A stretch of DNA of 10,539 nt, taken from Clostridium sp. CAG:590 (GTDB lineage Bacteria; Bacillota; Clostridia; Lachnospirales; Lachnospiraceae). The notes under the pieces were generated by a model, which was given only the letters and a program-made list of their open reading frames with translations, was not told where the DNA came from and did not search any database. Of the stretch, positions 4,992 to 10,539 are shown one piece after another (position 1 is the stretch's first letter; the number at the start of each line of letters is the position of its first letter). Location of the stretch: NCBI GenBank assembly GCA_000431135.1, contig HF987810.1:1-10539 (forward strand), read 5' to 3'. Both the position numbers and the translations under genes were made by a program.

Positions 4992-7082
4992 ATGAAATTT
5001 GTGGTCAAACATGAGATTCGTGGAAGAATCCGAATTCATATTATACAGAAAAGGATGTCCTATCGACAAGCCGATACCCTTCAATATCATTTCTCGACAC
5101 AGACGTATGTAACGGCTGTTAAAGTAGAACCTAGAACACAGGATATGACGATCACATATGTAGGTGAACGGCAGGAATTGATTACAAAATTACAACAGTT
5201 CCATTATGAAGAGGCAGAAGTTCCGGAAAGTTTCTTGGAAAATTCGGGAAGGGAACTGAATGAACAGTATAAGGAAAAACTTGTGAATAAAGTTGTTCTT
5301 CGGTATGGCAGCAAGTTGTTTGTGCCATTGCCAATCCGGATCGGAATTACATTCGTTCGATCTGCAAAATATATTAAGATGGGATTTGAGACATTACTGA
5401 AAGGTAAGCTGGAGGTTCCGGTGTTAGATGCGACGGCTATTACGGTATCGTTGCTTCGGGGTGATATGGAGACAGCAGGCTCCGTTATGTTTTTGTTAGG
5501 AATTGGTGAGATCTTAGAAGATTGGACACACAAAAAGTCTGTGGATGATCTGGCAAGAAGTATGTCTTTGAATGTCAGTAAGGTATGGATGAAAGTAGAT
5601 GGCAGGGAAGTACTGGTTCCGGCAAATGAGATAAAAGCATTGGATGAAGTAGTGATTCATATGGGTAATGTAGTTCCGTTTGACGGGGAAGTTACCGAGG
5701 GAGTAGCAATGATCAACCAGGCGTCTTTGACAGGTGAGTCACTTCCGGTTCGTAAAGAGCGCGATGGATATGTCTATGCAGGTACGGTTGTGGAGGAAGG
5801 TGAGATTACAATCCGTGTGAAGAAGACAGGTGGTTCCAGTCGTTTTGAGCGGATTGTATCTATGATTGAAGAATCAGAAAAGTTAAAGTCATCTATGGAA
5901 AGTAAAGCAGAACACATTGCGGATCGGTTGGTTCCTTATATGTTGGGTGGCACGATTCTGACATATCTTTTCACAAGAGATGTAACAAAGGCGTTATCTG
6001 TATTGATGGTTGATTTTTCGTGTGCCTTGAAGCTGGCAATGCCAATCTCTGTACTATCGGCAATTCGGGAAGCTAGTTTACATAATATAACGGTAAAGGG
6101 CGGTAAATTCTTAGAGGCAATGGCATCTGCAGATACGATTGTGTTTGATAAGACAGGAACTTTGACGAAAGCTCAGCCGACAGTTGTGGATGTTGTATCA
6201 TTTAATGGACAAGAACCGGATGAATTATTGCGGATTGCAGCATGTCTGGAAGAGCATTTTCCACATTCCATGGCGAAAGCAGTAGTGGATGCGGCGTGTG
6301 AAAAGCAGTTAGAGCATGATGAAATGCATTCCAAAGTGGAGTATATTGTAGCACATGGAATATCCAGTACAATTAATGATCGGCGTGTTGTGATCGGCAG
6401 TTATCATTTTTTATTATGGGATGAAAACTGTAGAGGGGCGAAACACTGTAGAGTGCCGAAAGGGATGCAGGATAAATTTGAATCGTTGCCAACAGCATGT
6501 TCTCATCTATATCTTGCAATTGATGGTATGTTGGCAGCTGTGATCTGTGTGGAAGATCCCTTACGCGAAGAGGCTTCGGCAGTGGTAAATTCTCTGCGTA
6601 AGGCTGGAGTTACCAATGTAGTTATGATGACGGGAGACAGTGAGCGTACCGCTAAGGTGATTGCAAAGAAAGTTGGTGTCAACCAATATTATTCCGAGGT
6701 GTTACCGGAGGATAAAGCACGATTTGTTGAACAGGAAAAAGCAGCAGGACATAAGGTGATCATGATCGGTGATGGAATTAATGATTCTCCGGCTTTGTCG
6801 GCAGCAGATGTGGGAATTGCGATCAGTGATGGAGCAGAGATTGCCAGAGAGATAGCAGATGTGACGATCGGTGCAGATAATCTGTATGAGATTGTGACAT
6901 TGAAGGCATTAAGTAATGCGCTGGTAAAACGGATTCATAAGAATTACCGCATTATTGTTGGATTTAACACCTCTTTAATCCTGTTGGGGGTAGGCGGAAT
7001 ATTACAGCCTACAACATCAGCATTGTTGCATAATACCTCTACGCTTATTATTGGCTTGAAGAGTATGCGTCCGCTTTTATAA
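4992..7082 (+). CDS. P1B-type heavy-metal translocating ATPase (non-CPC type)
   Basis: Membrane metal pump of 696 aa. The N terminus (1-70) looks like an HMA-type fold starting KHEIRGRIRIHI but has no CxxC metal motif. P-type hallmarks follow: A-domain TGES (247-250), phosphorylation motif DKTGTLT with acceptor D386, a variant of the P1B HP motif (H422-F-P-H-S), MTGD in the P domain, and GDGIND (593-598). The ion-binding membrane helix reads S343-C344-A-L-K-L-A-M-P351 in place of the CPC or SPC of well-studied P1B pumps. The C-terminal spans end LLHNTSTLIIGLKSM, as in related metal pumps. AAGGA at 4981-4985 lies 6 bases before the ATG. Export is the usual direction for P1B pumps. The metal cannot be read from sequence: iron, manganese or zinc are candidates, and the upstream Fur box and neighbouring Feo genes favour iron (inference). 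Confidence 0.9.
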   Translation: MKFVVKHEIRGRIRIHIIQKRMSYRQADTLQYHFSTQTYVTAVKVEPRTQDMTITYVGERQELITKLQQFHYEEAEVPESFLENSGRELNEQYKEKLVNKVVLRYGSKLFVPLPIRIGITFVRSAKYIKMGFETLLKGKLEVPVLDATAITVSLLRGDMETAGSVMFLLGIGEILEDWTHKKSVDDLARSMSLNVSKVWMKVDGREVLVPANEIKALDEVVIHMGNVVPFDGEVTEGVAMINQASLTGESLPVRKERDGYVYAGTVVEEGEITIRVKKTGGSSRFERIVSMIEESEKLKSSMESKAEHIADRLVPYMLGGTILTYLFTRDVTKALSVLMVDFSCALKLAMPISVLSAIREASLHNITVKGGKFLEAMASADTIVFDKTGTLTKAQPTVVDVVSFNGQEPDELLRIAACLEEHFPHSMAKAVVDAACEKQLEHDEMHSKVEYIVAHGISSTINDRRVVIGSYHFLLWDENCRGAKHCRVPKGMQDKFESLPTACSHLYLAIDGMLAAVICVEDPLREEASAVVNSLRKAGVTNVVMMTGDSERTAKVIAKKVGVNQYYSEVLPEDKARFVEQEKAAGHKVIMIGDGINDSPALSAADVGIAISDGAEIAREIADVTIGADNLYEIVTLKALSNALVKRIHKNYRIIVGFNTSLILLGVGGILQPTTSALLHNTSTLIIGLKSMRPLL

Positions 7083-7111
7083 AGAATATAGGATTATGTA
7101 AAGTATAGAAA

Positions 7112-7159
7112 GATACCTCATTATTGATAGAGTTTATCAATAATCGGGTATCTTTTTTT
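7112..7159 (+). terminator. Rho-independent terminator after the P-type ATPase gene
   Basis: Two 18-base arms (7112-7129 and 7135-7152) pair with two mismatches around a 5-base loop, followed by seven T residues (7153-7159). It is 30 bases beyond the ATPase stop codon and separates that unit from the downstream genes. Confidence 0.92.
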
Positions 7160-7185
7160 GTTCAGACGTAGTATGATAATAAAAG

Positions 7186-7201
7186 GTTAGTCGAGACTAA
7201 C
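7186..7201. promoter_or_regulatory. DtxR-type operator 3 (upstream of the 39-aa ORF)
   Basis: GTTAGTCGAGACTAAC is a palindrome with perfect 7-base arms around a 2-base centre, with the same GTTAG-N6-CTAAC frame as the two feo operators. An AT-rich -10-like stretch (TATGATAATAA, 7172-7182) lies just upstream, so the site would fall at or just after transcription start. It lies 24 bases before the GTG start of the 39-aa ORF. Confidence 0.75.
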
Positions 7202-7225
7202 TGAATTGGAAAGGATGTGGTTATC

Positions 7226-7345
7226 GTGACAAATGAAGTAATCATAGGGGGTTTCGTTGTTGTTGCATTCTATCTGCTATCATCCGGGGTCAAACGTTTT
7301 TGTAATATAAATCGTAATCAGAGAAAGAGGATTGCAAAAGAATAG
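7226..7345 (+). CDS. 39-aa single-span basic peptide, unrecognised, probably iron-regulated
   Basis: I do not recognise this peptide. It starts with GTG and has AAAGGA (7210-7215) 10 bases upstream; an in-frame GTG at 7217 is too close to that site. A short N terminus (MTNE) is followed by one hydrophobic span (about residues 5-20, VIIGGFVVVAFYLLSS) and a strongly basic tail of Lys and Arg with one cysteine (C26), which predicts a cytoplasmic C terminus. In size and topology it resembles the FeoB-associated peptide at 3805-3939 but lacks the cysteine cluster. The DtxR-type palindrome directly upstream, a proper ribosome site and an isolated position after a strong terminator argue that it is real. 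The ABC gene downstream has its own promoter. Confidence 0.6.
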   Translation: MTNEVIIGGFVVVAFYLLSSGVKRFCNINRNQRKRIAKE

Positions 7346-7368
7346 GGATAGGGTGATTAAACTAACTA

Positions 7369-7397
7369 TTGACAATACTATTTTAATGAATTATCAT
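7369..7397 (+). promoter_or_regulatory. Promoter of the ABC transporter operon
   Basis: A perfect -35 TTGACA (7369-7374), a 17-base spacer and a -10 TATCAT (7392-7397) precede the ABC ATPase gene. Transcription would start near 7404, which rules out start codons upstream of that point. A dyad at 7395-7416 overlaps the -10 and start region. Confidence 0.75.
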
Positions 7398-7416
7398 ATG
7401 AACAAATATTCATATG
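7395..7416. promoter_or_regulatory. Dyad operator over the ABC transporter promoter
   Basis: Arms CATATGAA (7395-7402) and TTCATATG (7409-7416) form a perfect 8-base inverted repeat around a 6-base AT spacer. It covers the end of the -10 and the likely transcription start, the usual place for a TetR- or MarR-type repressor. No such regulator gene is in the window, so its reader is unknown. It is unlike the DtxR-type and Fur boxes. Confidence 0.6.
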
Positions 7417-7433
7417 TGAAAGGGGAAGAAGTG

Positions 7434-8132
7434 ATGTTTTTACAGATACAGGAGTTGAAAAAGAGTTATGGAAGTGGAGAGAATAAGACAGAGGTACTGC
7501 GTGGCGTATCTTTCGGAGTTGAAAGGGGAGAAATTTGTGTCTTATTAGGACCATCCGGTTCCGGAAAATCTACTTTATTGAATATTATTGGTGGAATTGA
7601 TACCTGTGATAGCGGTTATGTAGCAATCAATGGAGAAAAGACTGCTGAGATGAGCGAGAAGGTATTGACTCGTTATCGAAGAAAGCATTTGGGATATGTG
7701 TTTCAGATGTATAATCTGATTCCCAATCTGAATGTGAAGGAGAATATTGAAGTAGGAGCGTATTTGAGCGAAAAGCCATTAGATATTGATGATCTGCTTA
7801 AGACCTTAGGCTTATATGAACATCGGCATAAGCTGCCAAACCAGTTGTCAGGAGGACAGCAGCAGCGTACCTCGATTGGACGTGCTATTGTGAAGAATCC
7901 TGACATTCTTCTTTGTGATGAACCGACGGGAGCATTGGATTATAATACTTCGAAAGAGATCCTTAAATTGATCGAGGATGTCAATCAGAAGTATGGAAAC
8001 ACGGTAATCATGGTTACGCATAATGATGCAATCAAGAATATGGCAGACCGGGTGATCAAATTAAGAGATGGTCAGATCCGGAAGGATTTTCATAATGATG
8101 TAAAGATTTCTGCCATGGAATTAGATTGGTAA
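7434..8132 (+). CDS. ABC transporter ATP-binding protein, MacB/LolD type
   Basis: A 232-aa ATPase of an export-type or mechanotransmission ABC system. Walker A GPSGSGKST (39-47), Q-loop region near GYVFQMYNLIP, signature LSGGQ (138-142) continuing QQR, Walker B ending C-D162-E163 followed by PTGALD, and H-loop H196. The GPSGSGKSTLLNIIGGID and LSGGQQQR style is that of the LolD/MacB/SalX family paired with FtsX-type permeases. The start at 7434 follows AGGGG (7421-7425) by 8 bases and lies downstream of the promoter, so the longer reading from 7332 is not used. It ends 12 bases before its permease gene. The substrate cannot be inferred. Confidence 0.93.
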   Translation: MFLQIQELKKSYGSGENKTEVLRGVSFGVERGEICVLLGPSGSGKSTLLNIIGGIDTCDSGYVAINGEKTAEMSEKVLTRYRRKHLGYVFQMYNLIPNLNVKENIEVGAYLSEKPLDIDDLLKTLGLYEHRHKLPNQLSGGQQQRTSIGRAIVKNPDILLCDEPTGALDYNTSKEILKLIEDVNQKYGNTVIMVTHNDAIKNMADRVIKLRDGQIRKDFHNDVKISAMELDW

Positions 8133-8144
8133 GGCGGTGGCAGT

Positions 8145-10490
8145 ATGAAGAATCCATTAAGAAAACGCCTGTTGCGGGAATTGGTAAGTGAATTTGGTAA
8201 ATATCTTGTAATCTTTCTTTTTATGGCAGTTACAATCGGATTTGTATCCGGTTTTCTGGTTGCCGGAGACAGTATGATCCAGGCATATGATGAGAGCTTT
8301 GAAAAATATCAGATTGAAGACGGACATTTTGAAATGCAGGATGAATTGAAGTCTTCCCTGATTGAAAAATTGGAGGACGGTAATAAAGCCATTTATCCGT
8401 TGCATTATAAGGATATGGATTGTGCTGTGGAACAGGAGAAGAAGAGTGGACTTACCATCCGAATCTATGAAAACAGAACAGATATTAATAAAATATGTGT
8501 GATGGAAGGCTGCTTGCCGGAAGAAGAAAATGAGATTGGATTGGATCGTATGTTTGCGGATAATAATGGCCTGGAGGTTGGTGATTCCATTCAGGTTGGT
8601 GAACAGAACATGACGGTCACCGGGCTTGTTGCTTTGTCGGATTATAGTGCGCTGTTTTCGGATAATAATGACACTATGTTTGATGCGGTCAAGTTTGGTG
8701 TGGCTTGTGTAAGTTCAAAAGAATTTCGCAATCTGCCGGATGATAATATACATTATACATATGCATGGAGATATGATCAAAGACCGGAAAATGACAAACA
8801 GGAAAGCGAATGGTCGGATGATTTTATGGAACTTCTCGCAAAGCAGGCAATGCATTCCGGTTTGACGATTGAAGACTATCTGCCTCAATATGCTAACCAG
8901 GCAATTCATTTTACCGGTGATGACATGGGTGGCGATCGTCAGATGATGATCGTACTGCTGTACATTATTATTGTGATCATGGCATTTGTATTTTCAGTAA
9001 CGATCAAACACACGATTACGAAAGAAGCTGCAGTAATTGGAACGTTACGGGCATCCGGATATACGAAAAAAGAATTGTTTGTCCATTATATTACAATGCC
9101 GGTACTTGTTTCTTTGCTTGCTGCAATAGTGGGAAATATTCTGGGATATACGGCATTCAAAGATGTAGTGGCAGGAATGTATTATGGCAGCTACAGCTTG
9201 CCTACTTATGTAACAATCTGGAATGCGGATGCGTTTGTTTTGACTACGGTATACCCGTTGCTGATCATGATTGCAATCAATGGATATGTATTGATCCAGA
9301 GATTGCAGTTATCGCCGTTGCAATTTATCAGGAGAGATCTGACGAAAAATAAGAAAAAGAAGGCAATACGTCTGCCGCATATTAAGTTTTTCAGCCGTTT
9401 CCGGATCCGGATCATTTTACAGAATCGTTCTAATTATGTGACGCTGTTTCTTGGGATCCTTTTTGCAGATGTTCTTATGGTATTTGGCTTAATGATGGGA
9501 CCTTTGATTAAAGATTATCAAGCAATCATTATTGATAATATGGTTTCTAAGTATCAATATGTTTTGAGTGCACAGGTTGAGACGGAGAATCCGGATGCGG
9601 AGAAATATTGTCTGACGGGATTATCTTATCATGCACAGACAAGAAATGAGGATGTCAGTGTATATGGAATCGTAGATCATAGCCGGTATTTTGATGAGAA
9701 GATGCCGGATGACGGGGTAATGATCGCAGATGGAATCGCACAGAAATACGGAGTAAAAAAAGGGGATACAATCCAATTATATGAACCATATGGAAATGAG
9801 GTGTATTCATTTGAGGTAAAGGATATTATTTATTATCCGAATGGACTTGCGGTGTTTATGTCATATGATCAATATATCCGGACATTTGATCCGGATACCT
9901 CGTATATGGAGAATTTATTATCGGATCCTGCATTGTTCCTGAAACAATTCGCATCCGCAAAACAATCAGAGTATTTTACGGGGTATTTTTCAAATGAAAA
10001 ATTAACGGACATTGATGAAAAGTACATTTCTTCCTGTATAACAGAAGATGACCTTACCAAGTTTACACGTCAGATGGATGTTTCAATGGGTTCCATGTTT
10101 GAGATGGTTAAGTATTTTGCATTAGTGCTGGCTGCAATGTTAATCTATCTGTTAACGAAAGTGATTCTGGAAAAGAATGCCAATTCTATCTCTATGGTTA
10201 AGATCTTAGGCTATGAAAATGGAGAGATTGCAAGTTTGTATTTAATGTCTACTACCTTTGTAGTAATCTTATCGGTTATTGCAGGAATGTTCTTAGCTGC
10301 TGCATTTATGACCGTAATCTGGAAAGCGGTTATGATCTCCTTCAATGGATGGATCTCAATCTCGGTGCCGGTGATTGTATATCCACAGTTGTTTTTGCTG
10401 ATGATGGCTGGTTATTTTGCGGTTGCTCTCTTGCAGTTCCGTAAGATTAAGAAGATTCCGATGGAGGATGCCCTCAAAAACGTAGAGTAA
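8145..10490 (+). CDS. FtsX/MacB-type ABC transporter permease (8 spans)
   Basis: A 781-aa membrane partner of the preceding ATPase. It has two FtsX-like halves. The first span lies at about 19-43, followed by a large extracytoplasmic domain (about 44-265) and spans near 267-288, 311-338 and 364-389. The second half has a span near 431-455, another extracytoplasmic domain (456-653) and spans near 654-675, 698-730 and 744-768. The last residues (FRKIKKIPMEDALKNVE) are a typical FtsX-type end. The protein is complete and ends with TAA. A GGCGGTGG ribosome site overlaps the ATPase gene's end region. Systems like this export antimicrobial peptides or drugs, act in lipoprotein release, or transmit force to cell-wall enzymes; sequence alone does not decide which. 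No sensor kinase or regulator is adjacent inside the window. Confidence 0.92.
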   Translation: MKNPLRKRLLRELVSEFGKYLVIFLFMAVTIGFVSGFLVAGDSMIQAYDESFEKYQIEDGHFEMQDELKSSLIEKLEDGNKAIYPLHYKDMDCAVEQEKKSGLTIRIYENRTDINKICVMEGCLPEEENEIGLDRMFADNNGLEVGDSIQVGEQNMTVTGLVALSDYSALFSDNNDTMFDAVKFGVACVSSKEFRNLPDDNIHYTYAWRYDQRPENDKQESEWSDDFMELLAKQAMHSGLTIEDYLPQYANQAIHFTGDDMGGDRQMMIVLLYIIIVIMAFVFSVTIKHTITKEAAVIGTLRASGYTKKELFVHYITMPVLVSLLAAIVGNILGYTAFKDVVAGMYYGSYSLPTYVTIWNADAFVLTTVYPLLIMIAINGYVLIQRLQLSPLQFIRRDLTKNKKKKAIRLPHIKFFSRFRIRIILQNRSNYVTLFLGILFADVLMVFGLMMGPLIKDYQAIIIDNMVSKYQYVLSAQVETENPDAEKYCLTGLSYHAQTRNEDVSVYGIVDHSRYFDEKMPDDGVMIADGIAQKYGVKKGDTIQLYEPYGNEVYSFEVKDIIYYPNGLAVFMSYDQYIRTFDPDTSYMENLLSDPALFLKQFASAKQSEYFTGYFSNEKLTDIDEKYISSCITEDDLTKFTRQMDVSMGSMFEMVKYFALVLAAMLIYLLTKVILEKNANSISMVKILGYENGEIASLYLMSTTFVVILSVIAGMFLAAAFMTVIWKAVMISFNGWISISVPVIVYPQLFLLMMAGYFAVALLQFRKIKKIPMEDALKNVE

Positions 10491-10495
10491 ATTAT

Positions 10496-10511
10496 TACCC
10501 TTGCACAGCGT
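10496..10511 (+). repeat. 16-bp terminal repeat, right copy
   Basis: TACCCTTGCACAGCGT is the exact inverse complement of positions 11-26. It starts 5 bases after the permease stop codon. Most of it (10498-10507) is the 5' arm of the hairpin described separately. Confidence 0.6.
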
Positions 10512-10534
10512 AAGAATTGTGAGATGTGTGAGGG
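10498..10534 (+). terminator. Hairpin after the permease gene, possible terminator
   Basis: CCCTTGCACA (10498-10507) can pair with TGTGTGAGGG (10525-10534), giving 10 base pairs including two G-T pairs around a 17-base loop. No T run follows before the window ends (GCACAT... is cut at 10539), so a complete terminator cannot be confirmed. Confidence 0.35.
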
Positions 10535-10539
10535 CACAT

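Noticed and set aside
7361..7366. CTAAC near 7362 as a fourth DtxR half site at the ABC promoter
   Set aside because: There is no TTAG 10 bases upstream, so the palindrome is absent.
7332..7433. 34-residue N-terminal extension of the ABC ATPase
   Set aside because: It would begin upstream of the TTGACA/TATCAT promoter and lacks a ribosome site; the family starts at MFLQIQELKKSYG.

Overview
The window looks like chromosomal DNA of a low-to-moderate GC Gram-positive anaerobe, most likely a gut clostridium of the Lachnospiraceae type. The reasons are strong AGGAGG-type ribosome sites, a split feoA-feoA-feoB iron locus with a FeoB-associated Cys-rich peptide, a short DtxR-family repressor, and a two-gene ABC exporter of the kind common in these bacteria. 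I see no tRNA, rRNA, CRISPR array, transposase or phage gene. The taxonomic placement is inference from gene style.

Region 1 (1-4540) is a ferrous iron uptake locus. A two-domain DtxR/IdeR-like repressor (minus strand) faces away from feoA1, feoA2, feoB (839 aa with a large acidic extracellular insertion), a 44-aa FeoB-associated Cys-rich membrane peptide, and a Cys-rich, His-poor Fur-family regulator. A rho-independent terminator at 4488-4538 closes the operon. DtxR-type palindromes (GTTAG-N6-CTAAC) lie on the feoA promoter and again directly before feoB.

Region 2 (4541-7160) is a likely metal efflux or trafficking pair: a 102-aa single-span protein with an acidic tail (DUF6110-like), then a P1B-type ATPase without the usual CPC motif. 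A near-perfect Fur box (14 of 15 positions of the 7-1-7 consensus) lies upstream, and a strong terminator (7112-7159) follows.

Region 3 (7160-10539) starts with a third GTTAG-N6-CTAAC palindrome before an unrecognised 39-aa single-span basic peptide. A separate promoter with its own overlapping dyad operator then drives a MacB/LolD-type ABC ATPase and an 8-span FtsX-type permease.

The three regions plausibly form one iron-homeostasis neighbourhood: Feo import, a metal-exporting P-type ATPase, and two metalloregulators (DtxR type and Fur type) each with matching candidate operators. A 16-bp perfect inverted repeat occurs at the two ends of the window, 9 to 10 bases beyond the stop codons of the outermost genes. 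The main items for follow-up are the three-operator DtxR regulon with its 39-aa peptide, the unusual Fur-like protein and nearby Fur box, the DUF6110/P-type ATPase pair, and the terminal repeats.
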